NCBI GenBank assembly: GCA_002491905.1
Contig: DKWV01000040.1
Coordinates: forward strand, 11,993-75,992
Direction of reading: 5' to 3'
From: Lachnospiraceae bacterium UBA7143
GTDB taxonomy: Bacteria > Bacillota > Clostridia > Lachnospirales > Lachnospiraceae
DNA length: 64,000 bases
The translations under genes were made by a program, and so were the position numbers. Below the pieces are notes generated by a model. It had not been told where the DNA came from. It was given only the letters and a program-made list of their open reading frames with translations, and made no database searches. This document shows positions 45,361 to 53,635 of the stretch, piece by piece. The first letter of the stretch is position 1. Every line of letters starts with the position of its first letter.

Positions 45361-45645
45361 ATGCAATTTAAAGATTTGGAATGGAAAGATGTTACATCAA
45401 ATAATGTGATCGTCTGCAGTCATTGTGAGATCAACTTATGCGGCGTGATCAAGATGGAATTCCGTATCAATCATGAACCAGAAGAGGATAATTATTATCT
45501 GTATGTTTTTGGAAAAGGAAGTCTCAGAAGATTACAGCCTGAAAGGTATGGTTCTGTAGAATCTGCAAAGAATGCCGCATACAGGATTTACAGTAATGAG
45601 ATGGCAAGGATAAAGAAAGCGGTCGATTGCCTTCTTGTTACTTAA
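45361..45645 (+). CDS. Hypothetical element protein
   Basis: 94 residues from ATG 45361 (GGAGG upstream; GTG 45349 possible). Soluble; CSHCEINLCG is a possible metal-binding knot and YLYVFGKGSLRRLQPERYG a beta segment. It follows the HU gene by 16 nt and is probably co-transcribed. Family not recognised. Confidence 0.65.
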   Translation: MQFKDLEWKDVTSNNVIVCSHCEINLCGVIKMEFRINHEPEEDNYYLYVFGKGSLRRLQPERYGSVESAKNAAYRIYSNEMARIKKAVDCLLVT

Positions 45646-45668
45646 AAAGAGTAGCGAAAATAGCTGAG

Positions 45669-45747
45669 CACCAAGTGGTGCCGGGTAAATTTAACGACAA
45701 CCATTTGGTGGTGGTTAAAAATATAGGAGACAACCACTTGGTGGTGA
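45669..45747. repeat. Three palindrome-like CCAxTTGG repeats
   Basis: CACCAAGTGGTG (45669-45680, perfect palindrome), AACCATTTGGTGG (45699-45711) and AACCACTTGGTGG (45732-45744), spaced ~31 nt apart before the 45802 gene. Candidate operators or iterons. Confidence 0.5.
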
Positions 45748-45801
45748 GTGAAATAATTGCCATTACAGAGCGATCAAAATAAAAAAGGAGAATAAAATAA
45801 T

Positions 45802-46092
45802 ATGAATATGCAGTATGAAATAGCAAAAATAATAACAAAAAACCAGATTTCAGATGAAGAAATTGACAAAGAATTAGCATTACTTTCTCGGAAACAATGG
45901 AATGAACAGTGTACTTTACTGGATAAAATGATGAAAGAGCATGTTGAAAACCATAAAGACAAGCCAGCAGAAGAGGTTATGTTACAGGATCTGATCAATG
46001 TTGGTGCGGCTAATAATGTAAGTGAAACAACTGTCTGGATTGCTTATCTGAAGTGGCAGGATGTAGAGTATATAATTCCGGATAAGATGTGA
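45802..46092 (+). CDS. Hypothetical helical element protein
   Basis: 96 residues, strongly helical and charged (NQISDEEIDKELALLSRKQWNEQCTLLDKMMKE). AAAAGGAG site. No known motif; possibly a small DNA- or protein-binding accessory factor. It lies just after the CCAxTTGG repeats, so could be regulated through them. Confidence 0.65.
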   Translation: MNMQYEIAKIITKNQISDEEIDKELALLSRKQWNEQCTLLDKMMKEHVENHKDKPAEEVMLQDLINVGAANNVSETTVWIAYLKWQDVEYIIPDKM

Positions 46093-46224
46093 ATGCAAAT
46101 ATAATAATCTGTAAAACTGAAGTTCAAGAAATTCTAATAACTATCAACCGCTTCACTGTGTAATTCTGCACAATGAGATTCCATTAAACGATGAAAACTG
46201 AATATTTGAATATTTAAACGATAT

Positions 46225-46257
46225 AAAAGACCGCGCTGTTTTTAGTGTGGTCTTTTT
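46225..46257 (+). terminator. Intrinsic terminator
   Basis: AAAAGACCGCGCT pairs with AGTGTGGTCTTTT (G-U tolerated), then a T run. It closes the 45060-46092 gene group. The rest of the gap 46093-46467 is AT-rich with no gene seen. Confidence 0.75.
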
Positions 46258-46467
46258 ACCATGCAAAATAACAAATTTAATATTTTCGGGCTGACAGTAT
46301 AACAAGTTAGAAATGTTAGATAGGAGATTGTTGTTAAGTTTTGATATAAATGAAAATCAAACAGAGAAATGTATATATGTGGCGTCCCAAAATGGGAAGT
46401 CACATAAAAAGTGGAAGATAAAAAGAGAAGTATTATTTTGATGATCATTTTAAGGGAGGCTTTATCT

Positions 46468-46668
46468 ATGAACAAGAAAAAGATAATTTACAACTATAAC
46501 ATTGAACAGAGTAACCAGTTGATCAAAAAGGGCATGTTCCCTATCGGATGTGGTATCAATCCAAAAACGGGAGGATTCTTTCTGGTGTTCTGTGGCACAC
46601 AGGGATACTTCAATACATTGGATTTGATAGCGTTGGAGAACAAACAGAGGGAGCAAATGCAAGAGTGA
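46468..46668 (+). CDS. Small hypothetical element protein
   Basis: 66 residues from ATG 46468 with GGGAGG 9 nt before it. The middle MFPIGCGINPKTGGFFLVFC is compact and conserved-looking. No assigned family. Followed after 48 nt by the 80-nt hairpin. Confidence 0.6.
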   Translation: MNKKKIIYNYNIEQSNQLIKKGMFPIGCGINPKTGGFFLVFCGTQGYFNTLDLIALENKQREQMQE

Positions 46669-46716
46669 TTTTTATGCAATGAATGTCATTGGAATATTTG
46701 CGGGAGTTTCACCGTG

Positions 46717-46796
46717 GTATCAAATACAGCATTTTGAAGCTGTTTCTACTCGATTTTAGTGTGAGTAGAACAGCATGAAATGTCTGTATTTGATAC
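46717..46796. repeat. 80-nt long stem-loop
   Basis: Outer arms GTATCAAATACAG / CTGTATTTGATAC (13 bp, perfect) continue as CATTT / AAATG, then inner arms GCTGTTTCTACTC / GAGTAGAACAGC with one bulge and an 11-nt loop. About 30 bp paired in all. It has no T tract. Position before the replication-type gene suggests an origin, nick or single-strand-initiation structure. Confidence 0.7.
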
Positions 46797-46841
46797 TGTT
46801 ATTATATAAGATGAATCCTATTATAAAAGATTAATAAATAC

Positions 46842-46869
46842 GTACTCAATTACTACCGTAATCAAGTAC
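46842..46869. promoter_or_regulatory. Interrupted inverted repeat upstream of 46934 gene
   Basis: GTACT..ATTAC and GTAAT..AGTAC with a TACC centre; two symmetric mismatches. Candidate autoregulatory or replication site. Confidence 0.35.
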
Positions 46870-46933
46870 TCCTTAAATATTTTAATGATTGTTCAATAAT
46901 CTATTTTGATTTTTGAAAGGAATGAAAATTATT

Positions 46934-48199
46934 ATGAAGAAATTGTTTTTGAATAATGCAGTTATAAAAGATTTACATTTAGATAATTATGATATTGCTG
47001 TTTATATAGCATTGAGGTTTTTGTATGATTCTCAGGTGGATTCACAGGTTATCACATTTAATATGATTGCATATACATTGTATGGTAATAGAAATTATAC
47101 AAAATATACTGTAAACCATATTAAAGCTGCCTTTAAAAATTTGGAAACAAAGAAAATAGTCAAAAAAGTGGATTCATTTTCCACTACTGAATTTATTGTA
47201 GATCTGAGTGGTCTGCATTTTGAACAGAATTCAGAAAAGGGTATCTTCTATACAGTGATCACACTGGAAGAAGTGCACAGGATAATGAACATTGATACCC
47301 CAAAAGATAACTTTGCCATATTGAGGTATTTTGCTGTTCTGATCAGTTCCATCTGCCATGATAAAGGTACATATGACCATTCTGATTGTTATGGTGCCCA
47401 TACTGATTTCGTTGGATTTATGACACTGGATACATTGTCTGAATGGTGTGGGACAACCAAGGCACGTATTATTGAGTATAATTCTATTCTTGAAACTGAG
47501 AAAATTATTTATACTTATCGCCATAAACAGAACAAAAAAGATAAAGAAACAGGACAGATTATGAGTTTTTCTAACCATTATGGCAGATATGAAGATAAGC
47601 AATGGATTGTACAGTTTGCAAATGAATATGTAGCTACCTATAATCTGAAAGAGACAGAAACGCTTGTAAAAGCTGAAAAATCCAGGGAGAACAAAAGATA
47701 TGCTGCTATCTATAATCTACTGACGAAAGATTTTGATAAGTACATAGATAAATTTTCGGATGAAGAATTGATTGGAACATATAAATATATCCATAATAAG
47801 AATGCCTGTAATGAGAAAAAGTTGAGAGAAACAGAAGAAGGCACTGCTGCTTATAATGATATTATTGATAAGATTAAGAATGAGGATCTGTTTGATGATA
47901 TCCCCTGTGTGGTCGATTATGTCAATAGAATAGCTGAGAAGAAAAGAAATATGGAAAAGCGAAAGAGTGTTCTCGTTAATGCTGTGACGGATGATAATTG
48001 GGGAGAGCCTATTGTTTTCTCTGTAGAAGAAATACTTGATATGCCAGTAAGGGGCGAGGTTCAAATGAACCTGACAAATATTGATTGCGTGGGTCAAGAT
48101 GACCTTTGCAAAAATGAATCTCATGATAATAGCAATCATGGGATGTTTTGCGTTACAGGGAAAGATTCAGATCATATTGATATAGAGGATTTGTATTGA
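46934..48199 (+). CDS. Winged-helix, replication-initiator-type protein
   Basis: 421 residues from ATG 46934 (the ATG at 46922 is too near its AAAGG). N-terminal ~110 residues look like a winged helix (DIAVYIALRFLYDSQVD; NHIKAAFKNLETKKIVKKV); a second helical/winged region (~145-215, LDTLSEWCGTTKARIIEYNS) follows, then a helical middle and an acidic tail. The layout resembles plasmid replication or DnaD-like primosome proteins. It lacks visible HUH or primase motifs. Upstream long hairpin and palindromes support a replication role; assignment remains tentative. Confidence 0.5.
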   Translation: MKKLFLNNAVIKDLHLDNYDIAVYIALRFLYDSQVDSQVITFNMIAYTLYGNRNYTKYTVNHIKAAFKNLETKKIVKKVDSFSTTEFIVDLSGLHFEQNSEKGIFYTVITLEEVHRIMNIDTPKDNFAILRYFAVLISSICHDKGTYDHSDCYGAHTDFVGFMTLDTLSEWCGTTKARIIEYNSILETEKIIYTYRHKQNKKDKETGQIMSFSNHYGRYEDKQWIVQFANEYVATYNLKETETLVKAEKSRENKRYAAIYNLLTKDFDKYIDKFSDEELIGTYKYIHNKNACNEKKLRETEEGTAAYNDIIDKIKNEDLFDDIPCVVDYVNRIAEKKRNMEKRKSVLVNAVTDDNWGEPIVFSVEEILDMPVRGEVQMNLTNIDCVGQDDLCKNESHDNSNHGMFCVTGKDSDHIDIEDLY

Positions 48200-48213
48200 C
48201 GGCTTCGACAGAA

Positions 48214-48242
48214 TTGACGGATCAGATTGTAGGTAGTATTTT
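48214..48242 (+). promoter_or_regulatory. SigA promoter of the structured ncRNA
   Basis: TTGACG, exactly 17-nt spacer, TATTTT. Predicted start at about 48249-48250, directly at the first hairpin. Confidence 0.68.
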
Positions 48243-48248
48243 ACCGTA

Positions 48249-48799
48249 GTCCCGTGGGATGGTGGTTCCTCGTGGGGAACTGGTGTGTACCTGTAGGTAC
48301 GGTTGTTATCGGGTTTTGAATCATCTTGCTCTAAAAGCAATGTGATAGATTTAATCTATTCGCCCATAAGTGTGCGAAAGATTTCTGATTATTCAGTTTG
48401 GATGATTTGAAAGTTGGTAACGATTCGTTATTGAGTTTTATGAAATAGAAGTGTAATAAATCCCATTTCCGTTAATTACGACAGAGCCGTAAAATCGGCT
48501 GTACTAGCTGATGGTAACATTATTACTACCATATAGAGCGCAAAATTGTGCTGTACTGATTCTGAACATTTGAACATCCGAAAGTGCTTGATTTACACTT
48601 TAGAAAATCTGGTAAGCAAACATTTTAAAAGGTTTGAATATCATTCCGCAACAACCTGGGAAAAATCAACGTTTCCCGATTGGGTGTTGCTATATTATGA
48701 TTTCGCAAAATTAAGATGTCTCCAATTTTGGCAAAAACATTAAAACTGAATACAGTATTTACAGAGACAGTATGAATCAATCGTATTGTCTCTTTTATT
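48249..48799 (+). ncRNA. Large structured non-coding RNA candidate (ROOL/GOLLD-like class or new)
   Basis: About 550 nt with its own promoter and terminator and no credible ORF. Seen hairpins include GTTCCT-CGTG-GGGAAC (48265-48280), GTACC-TGTA-GGTAC (48287-48300), TTGCT/AGCAA (48326-48340), ATAGAT-TTA-ATCTAT (48345-48359), TTCGC/GCGAA, GTAACG-ATT-CGTTAT, GCCG/CGGC, ATGGTA/TACCAT, AGCGCA-AAAT-TGTGCT, AAAGTG/CACTTT and GGGAAA/TTTCCC nested in GCAACA/TGTTGC. The ROOL class (about 580 nt, in mobile elements of Firmicutes) has this size and setting, but I cannot match a consensus by eye. Alternatives: long 5' leader of the HNH gene, or intron remnant. Confidence 0.68.
48764..48799 (+). terminator. 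Intrinsic terminator of the ncRNA
   Basis: 12-bp stem GAGACAGTATGA / TCGTATTGTCTC (with G-U pairs), 5-nt loop, then TTTTATT. Confidence 0.85.
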
Positions 48800-48906
48800 A
48801 TGAATAGTGATTCGGAGCATACAAATCTGGATGCTCAATTATTGACTCAGTACAAAATGGTGCTGAGTTATCTAAAATCATATCGAAAGGAATTTTTTAA
48901 GTAAAA

Positions 48907-50016
48907 ATGAACAAGGAAATTATCACAGAAAACGTAGACGTAGAAACAACAGAATCAAAAATGCAGTTTATCTTAGACGAAAACGGAGAATTACAGGAAA
49001 TATCAAAGGATAAATGCGAGCCAGTAGAATATCCAATCAAATATAAGCTGAAAAATGCTTTTGAGGTATTTGTCCGTGTAGATGGTACTGAAAACTATTG
49101 GATCAGCAACTATGGGAGATGTGTAAATAATTATTTGAGTAAAAAATTAAGTAAAAATAAGACCAATGGTTATAAATTTTATGAGCATAAGCAAGGAAAA
49201 TGTCACTATACTATTTTTGAGATAGAAAAAGACGGAAGTACATGGAAGCGTGATACAACGCCAGAGGATTTAGTAGTTGATGCGTTTCTTGTCAAATATA
49301 AAGGCAGATTCAAAGTGTGGCACAAAGACGGTGATGAATCAAATAATTGGTATAAGAATCTTCTGACTGTTACGATTGACGATTATAAGGATCTGAAAGC
49401 TGGTAAGATTACATGGCAAGAATTAAATCTTGAACAGGAATACATAGAGTATGAGAATAAAGCCAGTTATCATGCTTATACGGTATATAATGGCATTTTG
49501 GCGAGGTGTAAATCCACAGAAGAAACAGATTCCATACATAAATGCTACAATAAATCCCTTATGTGGCAAGGCTGGCTTGATGATCCGAAATCCTTTGTAA
49601 AATGGTATCTGGAACATTACTATGAATGTGGAGATGAACAGATGGATGTTGACAAGGATTTATTTGGTGACGGTTCTGGTATGTACCATCCCGATTTTTG
49701 CTGTATCTTACCAAAGGGATTGAATACTTTGCTTGCTAATGCGAAAAAGCACTATAAAGAGGGAGAAACGCCCGATAATGTACTTCCTTTGGGAGTAAGT
49801 TACAATAGCAAAACAGGTAAATATGCAAGTTCAATCCAGTTTACAGGAGAAGAAAGACCAATACCATTATCAGAGTGGGATACTGCGGAAGAGGCATTTG
49901 AGGAATATAAGATTATGAAACAGGCTGATATTTTGCGTGTGGCAGCGCAGTATAAGGAAAGAATACCAGATTATATCTATGATAGATTATTGAAGGTAGA
50001 AGTAAAACCATATTAA
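48907..50016 (+). CDS. NUMOD4/HNH-type protein with AP2-like C-terminus
   Basis: 369 residues. NUMOD4-like motif NYWISNYGRCVN at ~62-73, HNH_3-like motif VWHKDGDESNNWYKNLLTVT starting with His139, and an AP2-like DNA-binding segment (PLGVSYNSKTGKYASSIQF, then WDTAEEAFEEYK) at ~293-335. Homing-endonuclease relatives cut or nick specific DNA sites; the usual D-H pair is W-H here, so activity may be altered. AAAGGAA site ~14 nt upstream. Two hairpins (48818-48840 and 48846-48870) precede it. It follows the ncRNA directly. Confidence 0.72.
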   Translation: MNKEIITENVDVETTESKMQFILDENGELQEISKDKCEPVEYPIKYKLKNAFEVFVRVDGTENYWISNYGRCVNNYLSKKLSKNKTNGYKFYEHKQGKCHYTIFEIEKDGSTWKRDTTPEDLVVDAFLVKYKGRFKVWHKDGDESNNWYKNLLTVTIDDYKDLKAGKITWQELNLEQEYIEYENKASYHAYTVYNGILARCKSTEETDSIHKCYNKSLMWQGWLDDPKSFVKWYLEHYYECGDEQMDVDKDLFGDGSGMYHPDFCCILPKGLNTLLANAKKHYKEGETPDNVLPLGVSYNSKTGKYASSIQFTGEERPIPLSEWDTAEEAFEEYKIMKQADILRVAAQYKERIPDYIYDRLLKVEVKPY

Positions 50017-50034
50017 GATGGTGTGGTATTATAA

Positions 50035-50075
50035 GGCATGTCGGATGTAAAAGTCTGGTGTGCCCTATTTTTTTT
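50035..50075 (+). terminator. Terminator of the HNH gene
   Basis: GGCATG pairs with TGTGCC (two G-U pairs), then CTA and eight T. Confidence 0.7.
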
Positions 50076-50200
50076 ACGATTTTGTATGTGCTGATATATG
50101 TTCGGATGCATGGCGAAATATCCCAATATATGTTAATATTTAATAAACGATGGGTGTAGATATATTTGTATTAAATATTTAGTGTACAGGGGGATGAGAA

Positions 50201-52714
50201 ATGGGATTTACGGCTAGTATCGTATCAGCAGTATTAAAGTCAGTAGTTGATGGTAAATTGGGAAGTGGGCTGATTAAGGAATTGGCAGATATTTCAATAG
50301 GTGGAATATCTGAAAAAGGCATAAAAGAGATTACAGATTTTATTAATCGAGAAAGAAAAAAGATTGACAAGATACTTTTAAGAGAGAGTAATAATTATGT
50401 GATAGTTGAGATAAAGTACTTGTTGTTTAGAATTGAAATTACGGATGAAGTACTTAGGCAATGCAAATATGACAGCATGAATTTTAGTGCTTTTTTGTGG
50501 GATAAATATAGAGCATGTAAAAGGGATTATATAGAATGCGAAAGTGAGATTAAGAGATGCTTATTTTCTGTTGCAGATGCATTAATTAAATTAGTACGTG
50601 AGAGTGAAGCTTTTGAAAAAGATGTCTTGATACATATAAGTAATTCTGTTGATGATACTAATGTCGAATTGAAAAATATATCTGATTTTATGAAAGATAA
50701 TTTCGATAAGTTAGATAATAATAGTCAAATTGTACTTGACTTACTATTAATGATTTTAGAACAAATTCAGAAGATAAATATGCAAGGAAATGAAAAAAAA
50801 AGTACAATTTACGAGAGAAAAAAGTTTAAGAATAATAAGAAGCAGAAGTATATAGAAAATTGGAATAGCAGATTATTTTTGCATATTGATAATGATGAAA
50901 ATCCTATAACTTTGGAAGATGCATTTATTGTACCGGGGTTTAAGTATCATATTAAGTTAGATAGAATGAAATTTTTAGATAAGCATTCATTGACTCATGC
51001 TATAAAGATGTTTATGGAATATCATAAAACATCAAATTTACTAATTACAGGAGTTCCTGGAATTGGAAAAACTAGTATAATTTCGTGGATTGCAAATAAA
51101 TATAGTGATAATGAAAATGTTATTATTTTGAGATTTCGTGATTGGAGTAATAAAGAGTTATTACACGGATTATTACATGCAATATTATGTACCCTTGATT
51201 GCGGAATAGATGATTTAGATAATAAAGTAATAATATTAGATGGATTTGATGAAATTAAATTAGTAAATCAACGTGAAAAATTGATTCGTGAACTATTCAA
51301 TAGTATTCTGGATTTTGACAATTTGAAAATTATTATTACTTCAAGAACTGATTATTTAAAGGATGTGCATGCTTTTGAAAATGTATTTGAAATTTTGCCG
51401 TTTGATATTTTTCAGATTAAAAAATTTTACCAGATAATAGTAGGTGTTGAGTTAAATCTGAATGATATAGATTGTGAAAATTTAGATATATTAGGTATAC
51501 CAGTAATATTGTATATGTCTATTATGGCTGGTATTAATTTGACATTAAGAACTACGAAAGCAGAATTATATAATCGTATTTTTGCTGAAAAGGGAGGCAT
51601 TTTTGATAGATTTTGCTTTAGAGGGATAGGTTATGATAATGGCTTACAACCTTTGAGAGATATAGGAAATGTAAGGGAATATTTAAAATTTTTACAGAAT
51701 ATTGCTTTTTTAATGTTTGAAAAGGATGAGTTATCTTTGGAAAAAAAAGAATGTCATGAGCCTGAGTTAGAGTTTCAGGGAGAAAAGTTCACAGTTATGG
51801 AATTTCCTATAAAGCATTTTCTGGAAAGTAGTCAAAATAATATTGAATTTATACATAAATCATTATATGAGTATTTTGTTGCACAAAAGATATCGACATC
51901 AATATCTGAGGCAATAGATAGTTCTAAAGAAAAACTGTCATGTATTTTAGGAAAACTATTTAAGAATAATGTACTATCTAAAGAAATATTAAGTTTTTTG
52001 AAATATACAATTGAAAGTACTGAATTAAGTACAAAATTTTATGAAGTGAATGAGGCTTTTCAATTAATGATAAGGAATGGGATGGTCTATTATACAAAAA
52101 TGCGTTATAAAAATGTGATTAAATGCGAGATATGTATATTTACTAATATGCTTGAACTTATTCATTTATGGGAGATTCGGTGTTTAAAATATAGTGATTC
52201 TTTTTTTGATTATATTAAATGTAATAAAGCGTATAGATTTAAATTAAATCTTAAAGATATTCATTTAAATAAATTGAAAATAGAAAGAGATTATTTAAAT
52301 GATTTATATTTACAAAAATTTGAATTGAATGAAATGGAAAGTATTTCAGAAGAAATGATGGGAATAGATTTAAGCGGGGCACATCTATCTAAAGCAAATT
52401 TAAATAGAGCAAGTTTAGTCGGTGCAAACTTGAAAGGAGCAGTTTTAGCGGAAGCAGATTTAAGACAAGCTAATTTGAAAAGAGCAGACTTAAGAGAGGC
52501 AGACTTAACAGGAGCAGATTTAAGACAAGTTAATTTAGAAGGGGCAGACTTAAAGGGAACAAATTTAGAATCTTCAAGCTGGTTTAAAAGAGATCTTTTA
52601 AATGTAGCTTCGCAATTACAAGAAGCAAGGTTTGAATATATTTTAGTGTTTATCGAAGACAAAGTAATAAAGATATCTAAGGAAGATTTGTTTTTAAATA
52701 TTTTTTCCAAATGA
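50201..52714 (+). CDS. NACHT-domain NTPase with C-terminal pentapeptide repeats (candidate defence protein)
   Basis: 837 residues, about 30% GC. Residues 1-210 are helical. NACHT core: Walker A GVPGIGKT (284-291, Lys290), Walker B ILDGFDEI (Asp347, Asp350, Glu351) and sensor IITSRTDY (~385). A helical winged region follows (~430-700), then ~14 pentapeptide-type units A(D/N)LxxA between ~720 and 795, a right-handed quadrilateral beta-helix, and a short tail. Bacterial NACHT proteins are NLR-like anti-phage sensors. Here the repeats take the place of a typical sensor region. No separate effector gene is adjacent; the N-terminus may be the effector. Confidence 0.85.
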   Translation: MGFTASIVSAVLKSVVDGKLGSGLIKELADISIGGISEKGIKEITDFINRERKKIDKILLRESNNYVIVEIKYLLFRIEITDEVLRQCKYDSMNFSAFLWDKYRACKRDYIECESEIKRCLFSVADALIKLVRESEAFEKDVLIHISNSVDDTNVELKNISDFMKDNFDKLDNNSQIVLDLLLMILEQIQKINMQGNEKKSTIYERKKFKNNKKQKYIENWNSRLFLHIDNDENPITLEDAFIVPGFKYHIKLDRMKFLDKHSLTHAIKMFMEYHKTSNLLITGVPGIGKTSIISWIANKYSDNENVIILRFRDWSNKELLHGLLHAILCTLDCGIDDLDNKVIILDGFDEIKLVNQREKLIRELFNSILDFDNLKIIITSRTDYLKDVHAFENVFEILPFDIFQIKKFYQIIVGVELNLNDIDCENLDILGIPVILYMSIMAGINLTLRTTKAELYNRIFAEKGGIFDRFCFRGIGYDNGLQPLRDIGNVREYLKFLQNIAFLMFEKDELSLEKKECHEPELEFQGEKFTVMEFPIKHFLESSQNNIEFIHKSLYEYFVAQKISTSISEAIDSSKEKLSCILGKLFKNNVLSKEILSFLKYTIESTELSTKFYEVNEAFQLMIRNGMVYYTKMRYKNVIKCEICIFTNMLELIHLWEIRCLKYSDSFFDYIKCNKAYRFKLNLKDIHLNKLKIERDYLNDLYLQKFELNEMESISEEMMGIDLSGAHLSKANLNRASLVGANLKGAVLAEADLRQANLKRADLREADLTGADLRQVNLEGADLKGTNLESSSWFKRDLLNVASQLQEARFEYILVFIEDKVIKISKEDLFLNIFSK

Positions 52715-52876
52715 AAAATCAATGGTCTATCTTTAAATTTCAGACGTAATAGCTATAGGTGATAAATTGTCAAGGTAATGGTTTTGCGCTTGAAATTTAA
52801 AGATGTACATTAGATTTTTAAAGATGTAGTGGCGATTTAGGGAGAGTATGTTTATAGAGGCGTATTTCTATATAGG

Positions 52877-52908
52877 GGTATACCCATATATATGGGAGTC
52901 TTTTTTTT
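52877..52908 (+). terminator. Terminator after the NACHT gene
   Basis: Palindrome CCCATATATATGGG with an overlapping GGGTATACCC, then eight T. The 52715-53284 gap otherwise holds only a doubtful minus-strand ORF and a second terminator. Confidence 0.75.
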
Positions 52909-52957
52909 AACGGAAACATACCCCCTCCTTTATGGGAAAAGTTCGGTAGGTTCCAAT

Positions 52958-53188
52958 TTAAAGGTGACGTATGAGTAGAACTACTAGGGGCTTTTCTACG
53001 TTAAAGTCAGAAAATTGAAATGTAAACCTACCGGGGTACATCCTTGCGCCTGCTGCCCCTCCGCCGTCATATAAGCCACAAATAACCGCACTACAAGCCG
53101 ATTTTAACCACTTTTCGGGCGTAGTCATAAAAATGATCACTGAATCCATTGCAAGCCCAAAATGAGCTAAAAATCGCATGATAGACAT
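52958..53188 (-). CDS. Doubtful small ORF
   Basis: 76 residues from an internal ATG; reads MDSVIIFMTTPEKWLKSACS and ends in VEKPLVVLLIRHL. No ribosome site is obvious and the longer frame starts inside a terminator hairpin. It may be a spurious frame or a degenerate gene. Confidence 0.22.
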   Translation of the reverse strand: MSIMRFLAHFGLAMDSVIIFMTTPEKWLKSACSAVICGLYDGGGAAGARMYPGRFTFQFSDFNVEKPLVVLLIRHL

Positions 53189-53212
53189 ACGGTTACAAGT
53201 AAATAAACCACA

Positions 53213-53248
53213 CAAAAAGGCCGTGAGTATCAACACTCATAGCCTTTA
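53213..53248 (-). terminator. Terminator of the 53285 gene
   Basis: Minus strand AAAGGC..TGAGT / ACTCA..GCCTTT followed by a T run. Confidence 0.65.
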
Positions 53249-53284
53249 TCATGTATCAATAATTATCAGTTTATCATAACACTA

Positions 53285-53548
53285 TCACTCTAAATAGTAT
53301 CCTGTGCCATCCTCAAAATACAGTTGCAAGCCATATTCAGTAGCCGAGAAGTCAACGATTGTATTCATATCCACAATATCATCATGAAGCAATATATATC
53401 CATCTGGTACAACTTCCCTGATCTCTGTTACTGTCTGTACTTCTGTTATTGTTTCCGCTTGCGTAGTACCTAACAGATAAGCCAATACAAGCATGATTCC
53501 CATAACTGTAATGATTCCGATAGCTTTAAATGTTTTCTTCATAGTCAT
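53285..53548 (-). CDS. Small exported or membrane-anchored element protein
   Basis: 87 residues with AAGGAG before ATG 53548. One hydrophobic segment (AIGIITVMGIMLVLAYLLGTT, residues ~9-29) then an acidic external part (EIREVVPDGYILLHDDIVD, LYFEDGTGYYLE). Function unknown. Same strand as ardC, 87 nt downstream of it, ending in a clear terminator. Confidence 0.75.
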   Translation of the reverse strand: MTMKKTFKAIGIITVMGIMLVLAYLLGTTQAETITEVQTVTEIREVVPDGYILLHDDIVDMNTIVDFSATEYGLQLYFEDGTGYYLE

Positions 53549-53635
53549 ATGATCTCCTTCTCATTAATGATATATTGGTTTTAGATATCAGGGTGTAGCC
53601 ATTTCTATTGGTTACACCCATTTTTTTACTTGTTC

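Noticed and set aside
48201..48211. GGCTTCGACAG resembles the 5' end of tmRNA
   Set aside because: No tRNA-like 3' half with T arm follows and no tag ORF is visible; the match is short and upstream of the predicted RNA start.
48546..48743. 65-residue plus-strand frame inside the ncRNA region
   Set aside because: No ribosome site, unusual composition, and it crosses several strong RNA hairpins.
48249..50016. Retron or group II intron reading of the ncRNA plus downstream gene
   Set aside because: The downstream protein shows NUMOD4/HNH features and no reverse transcriptase motifs (such as xxDD), and no domain-V-like hairpin was recognised.
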